64,000 nt of DNA, taken from assembly GCF_001514235.1 (NCBI RefSeq), contig NZ_KQ948931.1, positions 369,729 through 433,728 on the forward strand, written 5' to 3'. The notes beneath the pieces were generated by a model. It was not told the DNA's origin, ran no database searches, and worked only from the letters and a program-made list of their open reading frames with translations. Shown one piece after another: positions 33,458 through 42,061 of the stretch (its first letter is position 1; each line of letters starts with the position of its first letter). This DNA comes from Streptomyces caeruleatus. Lineage in GTDB: Bacteria; Actinomycetota; Actinomycetes; Streptomycetales; Streptomycetaceae. The position numbers were made by a program, and so were the translations under genes.

Positions 33458-34936
33458 CTAACCGGCCCTGACCACGGTCCGCTCGGACGCGTCGCCCTCG
33501 GCGGCGACCCCGTCGGCGACCGCGGTCCGCTGCTTCGGGATGAACGCGGCGACCGCGAAGGCCAGCAGGGCCGCTCCGGCGCCGATGGCCATGACGACCT
33601 TGAAGGCGTTCTCCGAGGGCAGGGCGTAGCCGCCGAAGTCGGTGGTCATCTGGGCCAGGATGACGCCCGCGAGGGCGCTGGCGAAGGAGGTGCCGAGCGA
33701 GCGCATCAGGGTGTTGAGGCTGTTGGCGGCGCCCGTCTGGGACGGGTCGACGGCGCCCATGATCAGCGCGGGCAGCGCGCCGTAGGTGAAGCCGATGCCG
33801 GCGCCGATGACGCAGGACACCAGGATCAGGTGCCAGACCTCGCTCATCAGCACGATGTTCAGCGCGTACCCGGCGGCCACGATCAGCGCGCCGATCATCA
33901 GGGTGACCTTGGGGCCCCTGGCCTTGGTGACGGCCGCGGACGCCGCGGACATGGCCATCATCACCAGACCCTGCGGGGCCAGCACCAGGCCGACCGTGAG
34001 CATCGACTTGCCGAGGCCGTAGCCGGTCTGCTCGGGCAGCTGGAGCAGCTGCGGCAGCACGAGCGACATCGCGAACATCGAGAAGCCGAGCGCGACCGAG
34101 GCCAGGTTGGTGAACAGCACTTGCGGCCGTGCGGTCGTCCGCAGATCGACCAGCGGCTGCTTCGCCCTCAGCTCCCACCAGCCCCAGGCCAGCAGGACCA
34201 GGACGGCGGCGGCGCCGAGGCCGAGCGTGGTGCCGCTGGTCCAGCCCCAGTCGGCGCCCTTGGAGACGGCCAGCAGCAGGGAGACCAGTCCGGCCGACAG
34301 TCCGAGCGAGCCGACCAGGTCGAACCGGCCGCCGGTCCGCGCCTTCGACACCGGTATGACGACCAGGACCAGCAGGAAGGAGAGCGCCCCGAGGGCGGCG
34401 GAGACCCAGAACAGGATGTGCCAGTCCCAGTTGTCCGCGATGAACGCGGCGGTGGGCAGCCCGAGCGCGCCGCCGACGCCCAGTGAGGCGCTCATCAGGG
34501 CGGTGGAGCCGGCGAGACGGTCGGCGGGCAGTTCGTCCCGCAGGATGCTGATCCCGAGCGGTATGACCGCGGCCGCCAGACCCTGCAGGGTTCGCCCGAC
34601 GATCATCGGCACCAGCGAGTCGGCCAGCGCACACACCACCGACCCCGTTACCAGCAGCGCGATGCTCGTCAACAGCATCCGCCGCTTGCCGACCATGTCC
34701 CCGAGCCGCCCGACCACCGGCGTGGCCACGGCGGCCGCGAGCAGCGTCGCGGTCACCGCCCAGGCCGCGTCGGACGCCGACGCGTCCAGCAGTCTCGGCA
34801 GCTCCGGAACGATCGGAATGACCAGCGTCTGCATCAACGAGACGACGATCCCGGCGAGGGCCAGCACCGCGACGACGGCGTTCGGCGCGACGGCCCTCCT
34901 CCCGGAGTCTGTGGGGCGAGCGAGAGCGTGGGACAT
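33458..34936 (-). CDS. MFS drug exporter (DHA2-like)
   Basis: Encodes 492 residues with about fourteen hydrophobic helices. The MFS motif A region is VVGRLGDMVGKRRMLLTSI and the antiporter-type motif C region is near SLGVGGALGLPTAAFIADNW. This profile fits proton-coupled DHA2 multidrug exporters. It is divergent from a MarR regulator with a perfect inverted repeat between them, indicating that MarR probably represses the exporter and ligand binding relieves it. The C-terminal tail is cytoplasmic and charged (EGDASERTVVRAG). Confidence 0.92.
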   Translation of the reverse strand: MSHALARPTDSGRRAVAPNAVVAVLALAGIVVSLMQTLVIPIVPELPRLLDASASDAAWAVTATLLAAAVATPVVGRLGDMVGKRRMLLTSIALLVTGSVVCALADSLVPMIVGRTLQGLAAAVIPLGISILRDELPADRLAGSTALMSASLGVGGALGLPTAAFIADNWDWHILFWVSAALGALSFLLVLVVIPVSKARTGGRFDLVGSLGLSAGLVSLLLAVSKGADWGWTSGTTLGLGAAAVLVLLAWGWWELRAKQPLVDLRTTARPQVLFTNLASVALGFSMFAMSLVLPQLLQLPEQTGYGLGKSMLTVGLVLAPQGLVMMAMSAASAAVTKARGPKVTLMIGALIVAAGYALNIVLMSEVWHLILVSCVIGAGIGFTYGALPALIMGAVDPSQTGAANSLNTLMRSLGTSFASALAGVILAQMTTDFGGYALPSENAFKVVMAIGAGAALLAFAVAAFIPKQRTAVADGVAAEGDASERTVVRAG

Positions 34937-34995
34937 GGGGTGCCTCCGTCGAGGGGTTTGGTTCAGAGGGGAAGGGAGTGCACTCCGCTTCTTCG

Positions 34996-35040
34996 TTGCT
35001 TGACTTAGGCAAGCATAGATGGATTACTTAAGTCAAGCAA
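34996..35040. promoter_or_regulatory. Probable MarR operator between MFS and MarR genes
   Basis: A 12-bp perfect inverted repeat (ttgcttgactta 34996-35007, taagtcaagcaa 35029-35040) is centred between the divergent genes. An extra partial half-site, aggcaagc, lies between the arms. The region is unusually A+T rich and probably also contains the promoters. Confidence 0.7.
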
Positions 35041-35062
35041 GCGTTTGCGGTACGGTGAAGTC

Positions 35063-35578
35063 ATGCCCCCACAGCCCTCCACGGCCCCCGAGCCGGAGTC
35101 CCCCGTTCCGTCGGCCATCGCCGAGATCGAGAACTGCCTGACCCGCGTCAGCTACCTGGCGGGCCGGGCGAGACAGCACGAGTACCGGATGGCCATGGCC
35201 GGCCTGCCGCTGGACCGGGCCGCCGTGGCGGTCTTGCGCCGCCTCGCCGAGGCCGAACCGATGCGGCCCGGTGTGCTGGCGGGGCTGCTGGCCGTGGAGG
35301 CGTCCCATGTCACGCGGCAGGTCCAGCAGTTGGAGCGGGCCGGCTATGTGCTCAGGGCCGCCGACCCGCACGACCGACGGGCCCGGCGCATCGGGCTGAC
35401 CGACGCCGGCCGGGCGGCAGTGGACCGCTTCCGTGAGGCGGGCCGCGTCGGTATGGGCATGGCGCTGGCCGACTGGTCGGACGACGACCTGCGGCGGCTG
35501 GCCGAGCTCTTCCACCGCCTGGTCGACGACTTCGTCACCCACGCCGAGGTGACCGCCGACCTCGGCCCCACCGCCTGA
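35063..35578 (+). CDS. MarR-family transcriptional regulator
   Basis: Encodes 171 residues from ATG 35063. The winged helix is visible as LAGLLAVEASHVTRQVQQLE and the wing DPHDRRARRIGLTDAGRAAV. MarR proteins act as dimers at palindromic operators; one lies 23 bases upstream. Its likely targets are itself and the divergent exporter. Confidence 0.93.
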   Translation: MPPQPSTAPEPESPVPSAIAEIENCLTRVSYLAGRARQHEYRMAMAGLPLDRAAVAVLRRLAEAEPMRPGVLAGLLAVEASHVTRQVQQLERAGYVLRAADPHDRRARRIGLTDAGRAAVDRFREAGRVGMGMALADWSDDDLRRLAELFHRLVDDFVTHAEVTADLGPTA

Positions 35579-35708
35579 CGACCCGTATCCGCCGGGCGGA
35601 GCCGTCCCCACGCCGTTCTGCACGAGCCACACGACCCGATACGACCCGCACGGCCCCACGACCCGCACGGCCCCACGACCCACCCGGCCCCACACGAAGG
35701 GCGTCGCC

Positions 35709-36443
35709 ATGAACGCGAACCTCTCGAACCTTCTGGAGAAACCCGCACCGCCACGCGGCGACGGACAGCGGGTCCTGGTCGTCGCCGACGATCCGGGCGA
35801 CAGTGAACTGCTCAGTACCACCCTGGAGTTGGCGGGCTACCGGGTCGGCACGGCGGGCACCGGCGCCGAGGGGCTGACCCGGCTGACGGAGCACCCCTTC
35901 GACCTGGCGGTCTGGGACGCCGTACTCCTCTCCCACCTCACACATCCGCCCCGGCCGCCCCGCGCCGCCGACCACCCGGCCCACCCCCCGCTCCTCTTCC
36001 TCACCACCTGCGACTCCCTCCACCGTCTGGTGCCCGAACTCGGTCCGGGCGAGAAGGACTACGTCACCAAGCCGCTGCGGATCGCCGAGGTCCTCGCCCG
36101 GGTCGACGTCCTGCTGCGCCGCCGGCGCCCCGGACGCCAGGCGGCGCTGCCCCGCTACGGCGACCTGGTCCTGGACGACGCCACCTGCCGGGCCCGCCGC
36201 GGCGCCCGTCCGCTCGACCTCACCCCGGCCGAGTACCGCCTGCTGCGCCATCTGCTGGTGCACGCCGGGTGCGTGCTGTCGAAGGAGCAGATCAGCGGGC
36301 ATGTCTGGGGGGACTTCCGGGCGAACGAGGCGATCGAGAAGCTCGTCTCGCGGCTGCGCCGCAAGGTGGACAGCGACCCGGGGGAGCCGGCCCTGATCCA
36401 TACGCGCCGCGGGTTCGGGTACTGGCTCGGCGGCGTCGGCTGA
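35709..36443 (+). CDS. OmpR-type response regulator, orphan
   Basis: Encodes 244 residues. The receiver has the acidic pair Asp27-Asp28, phospho-acceptor Asp70 (LAVWDAVLL), Thr99/100 and Lys121 (YVTKPLR). A loop of Pro/His/Arg (about 79-94) lengthens the region after Asp70. The C-terminal winged helix (about 145-240) contains LTPAEYRLLRHLLVHAGCVL and the recognition segment NEAIEKLVSRLRRKVD. No histidine kinase adjoins it. Three short repeats (acgacccgcacggcccc) precede the gene. Confidence 0.9.
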   Translation: MNANLSNLLEKPAPPRGDGQRVLVVADDPGDSELLSTTLELAGYRVGTAGTGAEGLTRLTEHPFDLAVWDAVLLSHLTHPPRPPRAADHPAHPPLLFLTTCDSLHRLVPELGPGEKDYVTKPLRIAEVLARVDVLLRRRRPGRQAALPRYGDLVLDDATCRARRGARPLDLTPAEYRLLRHLLVHAGCVLSKEQISGHVWGDFRANEAIEKLVSRLRRKVDSDPGEPALIHTRRGFGYWLGGVG

Positions 36444-36445
36444 CC

Positions 36446-37258
36446 TTACGGACGCACTCCCCGCACCGCCCAGGCCCGTGCCGTGAGCGGGACGGACCCG
36501 TCCGGCGCGACGGGGACCCGCGCACGCAGGCCCTCGCGCAGTCGGTCGCGGGCGGCCGGGGCGAGGGAGGCGACGTAGCCCGGGGCGGGGCCCTGGCCGG
36601 ACAGGAACGGGTCCCACAGGTCGGCGAAGCCGGCGAAGACCGTGGGCACCTCGATCGGGGTCGTCGAGACGTCGGTGAGTCCCGCGTCCGTCCACAAGCT
36701 GTGGAGCGGCTCGGGACGGCAGTCCCGGAAGCGGCGGCCCTCGTCCAGCGCGGCGGCGGCCGGGTCGGTCTCGGCGGCGGCGGCCCAGAAGTGGGCGAGG
36801 AGGTCCATGCCGTCGCCGTAGTCCCAGACGTACGCGGCGACCAGGCCGCCGGTGCGGACGGAGCGGGTCAACTCGCCCACGGCTACGGGTGGTTCGGGCA
36901 GGAAGTTCAGGGTCAGGCCGCTGACCGCCACGTCGAAGGCGCCGTCGCGGACCGGCAGCGCGAGGGCGTCCGCCACGAGGTAGCGCGGCGAACCGGTGCC
37001 GGAAGCCGGGGCCGTCGCCCGGGCGGCGGCGCTCACGAACCCCGCGGAGCGGTCGCACCCCACCACCTCCCGGGGCCGGTGCCGCGCCGCCACCGCCGCC
37101 GACAGCACCCCCGTGCCGCACCCCACGTCCAGCCAGCGCAGCCCGTCCGCGCGGGCCAGCCACGCGAGGAACTCCCGCGCGACGACCCGGCTCCACTGGC
37201 CCATGTACCGCTCGTAGGCGGCCCCCGAGGCCCACACGTCGAACCGCTGCTGCGCCAT
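36446..37258 (-). CDS. Class I SAM-dependent methyltransferase
   Basis: Encodes 270 residues. The SAM-binding motif I is WLDVGCGTGVLSAAVA, motif II region EVVGCDRSAGFVSAAAR and later GAFDVAVSGLTLNFLPEP. The family covers UbiE/small-molecule methyltransferases; the substrate is not predictable. It converges with the response regulator, with stops 2 bases apart. Confidence 0.88.
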   Translation of the reverse strand: MAQQRFDVWASGAAYERYMGQWSRVVAREFLAWLARADGLRWLDVGCGTGVLSAAVAARHRPREVVGCDRSAGFVSAAARATAPASGTGSPRYLVADALALPVRDGAFDVAVSGLTLNFLPEPPVAVGELTRSVRTGGLVAAYVWDYGDGMDLLAHFWAAAAETDPAAAALDEGRRFRDCRPEPLHSLWTDAGLTDVSTTPIEVPTVFAGFADLWDPFLSGQGPAPGYVASLAPAARDRLREGLRARVPVAPDGSVPLTARAWAVRGVRP

Positions 37259-37333
37259 GTCCGTAACGATCCTCCGTGCGGCCGCTGTCCGAAACCTCCG
37301 TAGCCCGCCCCGCCCGGCTCCGCCCCGCCCTGC

Positions 37334-37370
37334 CCCGCCCGGCCCGCGTCGTACTCGTGGGCCGGGCGGG
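37334..37370 (-). terminator. Terminator after the DUF305 gene
   Basis: A perfect 12-bp stem (cccgcccggccc / gggccgggcggg) with a 13-base loop, about 55 bases downstream of the DUF305 stop. Confidence 0.75.
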
Positions 37371-37424
37371 TCCTAGGGCGTCGTGTCAGCCCGGTCAGGG
37401 CTTACGTGAACGCTCAGCGGTGCG

Positions 37425-38063
37425 TCAGCTGCCGTTCTCGCCGAGCAGCTTGTTCATCTCCTCGATCTCGGCGGTCTGGGCGGTGACGACGTCGTCGGCC
37501 AGCTCGGTCGCGGGGCGGTACCGGCCCTTCGCCTCCTCGTCCTCGGCCATCTCCACCGCGCCTTCGTGGTGCTCGACCATGAGGGTCAGGAAGAGGGTGT
37601 CGAAGGCCTTGCCGGAGGCCTCGGACAGCTTGTCCATGTCCTCCTGGTCCATCATCCCGGCCATACCGGAGCGACCGGAGTGACCGGAGTGACCGGAGTG
37701 GTCCATGCCGGGCGCGGCCGACGGCACGTCCTCGCCCCACGTCCTCAGCCACCCGGTCATCTTCCTGATCTCCGGGTCCTGGGCCTTCTCGATGCGTGCG
37801 GCGAGGCCCTTGACCTGGGCCGAGGAGGCGCGGCCGGCGGCAAGCTCCGCCATCTGGAGGGCCTGCTGGTGGTGGGGGATCATGCCCTGCGCGAAGGAGA
37901 CGTCCTGCGCGTTGTGCTCGTCGGGAGCGGCGGCCGGGGACTCGTCACCATCGCATGCGGCGAGGACGAGGGCGGCGGTGACGGCCGTCGCGGCCAGGGC
38001 GGCGCGACGGGTCAGGGTACGGGTACGGGTACGGGTACGGGTACAGGTACAGGTACGGGTCAT
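37425..38063 (-). CDS. DUF305 lipoprotein with metal-binding motifs
   Basis: Encodes 212 residues. ATG 38063 has CAGGAG upstream. The N-terminus reads MTRTCTCTRTRTRTRTLTRR, encoded by a hexanucleotide repeat, then a lipobox (VLAAC). The DUF305 domain has two HH-containing helices (GMIPHHQQALQMAELA; LMVEHHEGAVEMAEDE) and a Met/His/Ser linker (GMDHSGHSGHSGRSGMAGMM). The DUF305 fold is a ferritin-like bundle; such proteins are often found near copper genes. It is downstream of a DUF6153 gene with 88 bases between, probably one operon. Copper binding is inferred. Confidence 0.85.
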   Translation of the reverse strand: MTRTCTCTRTRTRTRTLTRRAALAATAVTAALVLAACDGDESPAAAPDEHNAQDVSFAQGMIPHHQQALQMAELAAGRASSAQVKGLAARIEKAQDPEIRKMTGWLRTWGEDVPSAAPGMDHSGHSGHSGRSGMAGMMDQEDMDKLSEASGKAFDTLFLTLMVEHHEGAVEMAEDEEAKGRYRPATELADDVVTAQTAEIEEMNKLLGENGS

Positions 38064-38151
38064 GCTGAGAACTCCTGCGTATACGTGAGGTACGGACATG
38101 GCTGAGTGCCGTGCGCCCGCAGGTGACGGGGACGGACGGCTCGGCCTTGTC

Positions 38152-38631
38152 CTAGGTCCGCAGGATCTGGAGTTCGGCCAGCGAGGGAGGGGCGCGCCCG
38201 CCCTCAGTCGTGGCCCTCGCGGAACGGCGGTCGAGGTCGCCGGCGACCGCCGCGCCGCCCGGATCGGGTGCCAGGGCGGGCAGCACGGGGCCCGCGCCGA
38301 CGGCACCGGAGGCGCAGGTCGGATCGGCGTGCTGGGCGTGGCCGCCGCCCGGGGCGGATCCGTGGCAGGCCGTTTCGTCGGTCATCGCCGTCGTACGGCT
38401 GCCCATGGTGGGCGCGGTGGCGGGTGCGGACGCGGGTGCGGACGCGTGATGCGGTGAGGCATGAGAGGCGTGCGAGGCGGGTGAGGCGTGCGAGCCGGCC
38501 GCGACCGTGCCGCCGGGAGCGAGCGCGTGCATCCCGAACAGTCCGGCGAGCAGCCCGAGCAGCAGAAGCACGCGCCACGGTCCCGCCATCGGGAGCCGCG
38601 GCGCACGGTGGTGCTGTGCACGGGCCGTCAC
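38152..38631 (-). CDS. DUF6153 exported protein
   Basis: Encodes 159 residues from GTG 38631. One N-terminal membrane helix (VLLLLGLLAGLFGMHALAPG) is followed by a His/Ala/Ser-rich stretch (SHASPASHASHASPHHASAP) and a C-terminal part with cysteines (ACHGSAPGGGHAQHADPTCA). Length and layout fit DUF6153, which commonly accompanies DUF305 in Streptomyces. The His clusters could bind metal. Confidence 0.75.
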   Translation of the reverse strand: MTARAQHHRAPRLPMAGPWRVLLLLGLLAGLFGMHALAPGGTVAAGSHASPASHASHASPHHASAPASAPATAPTMGSRTTAMTDETACHGSAPGGGHAQHADPTCASGAVGAGPVLPALAPDPGGAAVAGDLDRRSARATTEGGRAPPSLAELQILRT

Positions 38632-38801
38632 GCCCTCATCGTACGAAGGCCGCGCGGGGCCCGTTCACCGCCCCGGCCTCCGGGGCGACTTTGCCATCTC
38701 TTTACAACCGGTCCCGCTCCCGCGTCGTCTCTCCGCTCGACCCGTCACCCAGCCCGCCCGGTACGGCAGTGCCGCGCGGACCGACGAAAGAGAGCTCACC
38801 G

Positions 38802-39215
38802 ATGCGCCGAAGCGTCCTCAGCGCCCTGGCCCTGACCTGCACGGCTCTGTTCGCGACCGCCGTGCCCGCGGTCGCCCACAGCAGCACCTCGCCGACCTCG
38901 GTCCCCAGCCCGACGGCCACGGTCCCCTCGGAGACGGCTGTCCCGACGCCGAGCGCGGAGCCGACCCGTCCGCCGACCGCCGTCCCGTCCAGCCCGTCGG
39001 AGACCTCGGTGCCCTCGGCCGAGCCGACCCGGGCGCCCGGAGGCGGCCAGGTCTCCGTCGTACCGTCCGGAGCGCCCGACACCGGCGAGGCGGCGGGCAC
39101 TTCGGACTCGGGGAACGAGCGGGCCGGGCTGTTCGGCGCGGGCGCGGCGGCGGTGCTGGTCGCCGGGGGCGCGACGGCCTTCGTCGTACGGCGTCGGCGG
39201 GCGACCGGGGCGTGA
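38802..39215 (+). CDS. Cell-wall-anchored-type protein, probable sortase substrate
   Basis: Encodes 137 residues from ATG 38802. A signal peptide (SVLSALALTCTALFATAVPA) is followed by a Pro/Thr/Ser stalk and a C-terminal anchor: APDTGEAAG, a membrane helix (GLFGAGAAAVLVAGGATAFV) and RRRRATGA. This resembles a sorting signal, although the motif is not a canonical LPXTG. The stop overlaps the start of the class F sortase gene (GTGA), which suggests the sortase and this protein work together. Confidence 0.75.
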   Translation: MRRSVLSALALTCTALFATAVPAVAHSSTSPTSVPSPTATVPSETAVPTPSAEPTRPPTAVPSSPSETSVPSAEPTRAPGGGQVSVVPSGAPDTGEAAGTSDSGNERAGLFGAGAAAVLVAGGATAFVVRRRRATGA

Positions 39216-39871
39216 CGCCGCCGGCGACGGGCCCGCGGCCCCTGTCCAGGCGGGCGTTCGCCACGGCGGCGATGGCGTCGCTGCTGGTGGGCTGCGCCGG
39301 CCAGGAAGCGGAACAGCAGGGCGCGACCGCGGGTTCGCGGCGGCGCAGGGGCGCGGACGAGGCCGGTGCGGACCGCACGCCCGCCCCGTCGGCGAACTCG
39401 GCGCGTGCGCTGGGCCGTTCCGCCCCGGTGCGGCTGCGGATCCCGGCGATCGAGGTCGACACCCCGGTCATCCGGCTGGGCCTGGCGCCGGACGGCACGG
39501 TCGAGGTGCCGCCGATCACGGCCGACGACCGGGCGGGCTGGTACCGGCACTCGCCGACGCCGGGCCAGGTCGGCCCGTCGGTGATCCTCGGACATGTCAC
39601 GGTGGGCGCCTACGGGGACGGGGTCTTCCGCGACCTGGGCCGGCTCCGCCGCGGCGAGCGGATCGTGGCGGTCAGGAAGGACGGCAGCTCGGCGGAGTTC
39701 ACGGTCAGTGCCGTACGGACCGTCGCCAAGGCGGACTTCCCGGCGGACGACGTCTACGGGGACGTGGACCGTCCGGAGCTGCGGCTGATCACGTGCGGGG
39801 GGCCGCGGGAGGGCGAGGAGTACCGGGACAACGTGATCGTGTTCGCGAAGCTGAGCGCCACGTCCTCGTGA
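39212..39871 (+). CDS. Class F sortase
   Basis: Encodes 219 residues from GTG 39212. The catalytic triad is visible: His128 (VILGHVTVG), Cys195 (LITCGG) and Arg205 (EYRDNVIVFAK). The N-terminus has SRRAFATAAMASLLVGCAG, a twin-arginine-like signal ending in a lipobox-like Cys28, so it may be a lipoprotein or Tat substrate rather than the usual single-pass protein. Class F sortases cleave LPXTG-like signals at the actinobacterial surface; the coupled upstream gene is the likely substrate. Confidence 0.92.
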   Translation: MTPPATGPRPLSRRAFATAAMASLLVGCAGQEAEQQGATAGSRRRRGADEAGADRTPAPSANSARALGRSAPVRLRIPAIEVDTPVIRLGLAPDGTVEVPPITADDRAGWYRHSPTPGQVGPSVILGHVTVGAYGDGVFRDLGRLRRGERIVAVRKDGSSAEFTVSAVRTVAKADFPADDVYGDVDRPELRLITCGGPREGEEYRDNVIVFAKLSATSS

Positions 39872-39916
39872 GCGCCCGGTATCCGTCCACCTGACCATGG
39901 AGAGCGTTGGAGAGCG

Positions 39917-40408
39917 TTGAAACGGTCCCGAGACAAGGCGGCGTCCGAGCTGTTCGCCGCCCTCTACCCGCGCCTGGCCGGCTGGTGCCGCCGTCTCGTC
40001 GACGACGACGAGACGGCCCACGAGATCGCCTCCGAGGCCTTCACCCGGCTCTGGGCCCGCTGGAGCCGGGTGGAGGAGCCCCGCGGGTTCCTCTACGTCA
40101 CGGCGGCCAACCTGGTCCGGGACCACTGGCGCAAGCTGGAGCGCGAACGGCGGGCGGTGCGCCGGGCCTCCACGGAGGCGGCGATCACCCCCCACACCGA
40201 GCAGGCGGACCCGTCCGTGCGCCTGCTGGTCCAGTCCCTGCCCGAACGCCTCCGTACCCCGATCCTCCTCCACTACTACGCTGACATGCCGATCCGGGAG
40301 GTGTCCGTGCTGACCGGACGTAAGGAAGGAACCGTCAAGGCCGACCTCCACGCGGCCCGCGAACTGCTCCGCGTCCACCTGAGGAGAAGCCTTGACCACA
40401 CGCTTTGA
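39917..40408 (+). CDS. ECF-type RNA polymerase sigma factor
   Basis: Encodes 163 residues from TTG 39917, preceded by GGAGAGCG. Sigma region 2 is RRLVDDDETAHEIASEAFTR then LWARWSRVEEPRGFLYVTAA; region 4 is LPERLRTPILLHYYADMPIR then EVSVLTGRKEGTVKADLHAA. It follows the sortase by 45 bases, so read-through is possible. The next gene overlaps it by 17 bases and is a likely anti-sigma partner. Target promoters unknown. Confidence 0.92.
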   Translation: MKRSRDKAASELFAALYPRLAGWCRRLVDDDETAHEIASEAFTRLWARWSRVEEPRGFLYVTAANLVRDHWRKLERERRAVRRASTEAAITPHTEQADPSVRLLVQSLPERLRTPILLHYYADMPIREVSVLTGRKEGTVKADLHAARELLRVHLRRSLDHTL

Positions 40409-40919
40409 CGACGAGGCGGACGACCCGGAGTTCGCCCCCGACGACCCCCTCGCGGTGATCCTGGCCCCCTCCTCGGACCACCTCGCCCCACCCCCCGGCA
40501 GCTACGAGACGATCCGCCGCAGGGCGACCCGCCGACGCCTGGTCCGTACGGCGATCGGCGCGGGCGCGACCTGCGCCGTGGCCCTTCTGGTGGCCCTGCC
40601 GCTCCACCTGGGCACGTCCGACGGCCCCGCGACCCCCGCACCCCCGCTCGCCCCGCCCCCGGTGACCGACCGTACGACGCCCCCCTCCCCGTCGGCGGTC
40701 CCCAGCCCCTCGGCGTCATCGCCCCGAACCACCTTGCCCACACCGACCGTTCCACCGCGGACCCCGACCGCCGAACCCACGCAGACCTCCGGTATCGAGG
40801 TGTCCCGGACCCCGAGCAGCCCGGCGGTGCCGACCGCCGCGCCGTCGGTGACGCCGACGAGGGAAGTCACGCCGAGCGAGCCGAGCGAGCCGAGCGAGAC
40901 GGGCGCGACCCGGCCGTAG
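40392..40919 (+). CDS. Single-pass membrane protein, probable anti-sigma partner
   Basis: Encodes 175 residues from TTG 40392 with GAGGAGAAG upstream, overlapping the ECF sigma gene. The N-terminal cytoplasmic part (about 1-55) is acidic then basic (SYETIRRRATRRRLVRTAIG), followed by one membrane helix (AGATCAVALLVALPLHLG) and a long extracytoplasmic Pro/Thr/Ser tail. No ZAS zinc motif is visible, so the anti-sigma role is inferred only from position and topology. Confidence 0.65.
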   Translation: MTTRFDDEADDPEFAPDDPLAVILAPSSDHLAPPPGSYETIRRRATRRRLVRTAIGAGATCAVALLVALPLHLGTSDGPATPAPPLAPPPVTDRTTPPSPSAVPSPSASSPRTTLPTPTVPPRTPTAEPTQTSGIEVSRTPSSPAVPTAAPSVTPTREVTPSEPSEPSETGATRP

Positions 40920-41035
40920 CGTCGACGTGCTCGGGCGACAACTCCCGTGGCACCGCTGCCGTGCACCACTACGGTGGGGGCGGGCCGCGGATCGAGTTCG
41001 GCTGCCGTGGCGCGGAACCGGGCGACGAGCGAGAG

Positions 41036-41419
41036 GTGTCGGAAGTGATTCGAAAGTTGCAGGCGGTCGCGCTGGACTGTGCCGATCCGCTGCGGCTCGC
41101 CGAGTTCTACGCGGAGCTGCTCGGCGGCCGGGTGGTCGCGGACCCCGAGGCGCCCGAATGGGTCGAGGTGCACGGGTTCGAGGGGACGCCGCTGGCCTGT
41201 CAGCGGGCGGAGGGCTACCGGCCGCCCGAGTGGCCCGGCCAGGAGCGTCCGCAACAACTCCACCTGGACTTCGACGTGGACGACCTCGACGCGGAGGAGA
41301 AGCGGGCGCTCGCCCTCGGCGCGACCGTGCTGGAGCGCACGGACCAGATCCGTCCGGAGGCCAACTGGCGGATCTACGCGGACCCGGCCGGCCATCCGTT
41401 CTGCTTCTGCCTGCACTGA
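41036..41419 (+). CDS. VOC (glyoxalase-like) family protein
   Basis: Encodes 127 residues from GTG 41036; GTG 41045, with AGAGG 8 bases upstream, is equally plausible. Two beta-alpha-beta-beta-beta modules fit the vicinal oxygen chelate fold: KLQAVALDCADPLRLAEFYA and LDFDVDDLDAEEKRALALGA, ending in YADPAGHPFCFCLH. Such proteins bind metal and include glyoxalase/bleomycin-resistance-type enzymes. Substrate unknown. Confidence 0.88.
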   Translation: MSEVIRKLQAVALDCADPLRLAEFYAELLGGRVVADPEAPEWVEVHGFEGTPLACQRAEGYRPPEWPGQERPQQLHLDFDVDDLDAEEKRALALGATVLERTDQIRPEANWRIYADPAGHPFCFCLH

Positions 41420-41480
41420 GCCCGGCGAGGGTCCGGCTATTCGTTTGCCGCAGGTCGGCCCGGTCGGATAGGAAGCCTGC

Positions 41481-42023
41481 ATGCTGAAGGGCGAGAAGGT
41501 CGGGCTTCGGGCTCGGCACGAGGACGACATACCGGTCCTGCGGGCCGAGCTCTACGACGACGTGGTCAACGCCTCGCGTGCCGAAGGCGGACCGTGGCGG
41601 CCGATCACCCCCGGCTTCAAGGATCCGCGGCTCGTGGTGGACGACACCAAGGAGGCGTCCGTCCCCTTCTCCGTGGTGGAGCTGGCCGGCGGCACCCTGG
41701 TCGGCACGGCGACGCTCTGGGGCATCGACCCGCACAACCGGTGCGCGCACATCGGTCTTGGCCTGCTGCCGTCCTCGCGCGGCAAGGGCTACGGCACCGA
41801 CGTCGTCGCGGTGCTGTGCCACTACGGGTTCGTCGTGCGCGGCCTCCAGCGGCTCCAGATCGAGACGCTGGCGGACAACACCGCGATGCTGCGCTCCGCC
41901 GAGCGCAACGGCTTCGTCCGCGAGGGCGTCCTGCGCTCCTCGGCCTGGGTGATGGGCGAGTTCCTGGACGAGGTCCTGCTCGGGCTGCTCGCCCAGGAGT
42001 ACCAGGAGGGGAAGCGGGCCTAG
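41481..42023 (+). CDS. GNAT N-acetyltransferase (RimJ/RimL-like)
   Basis: Encodes 180 residues from ATG 41481. The acetyl-CoA motif A is LGLLPSSRGKGYGTDVVAVL, preceded by the beta strand HNRCAHIG and followed by LQIETLADNTAMLRSAERNG then FVREGVLR, typical of RimJ/RimL-type acetyltransferases. It is cytoplasmic; the acceptor is unknown. It is 61 bases after the VOC gene on the same strand. Confidence 0.92.
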   Translation: MLKGEKVGLRARHEDDIPVLRAELYDDVVNASRAEGGPWRPITPGFKDPRLVVDDTKEASVPFSVVELAGGTLVGTATLWGIDPHNRCAHIGLGLLPSSRGKGYGTDVVAVLCHYGFVVRGLQRLQIETLADNTAMLRSAERNGFVREGVLRSSAWVMGEFLDEVLLGLLAQEYQEGKRA

Positions 42024-42061
42024 GACAGGCCCTGCTTACCGGCCGCTTACCGGCCGACGGG

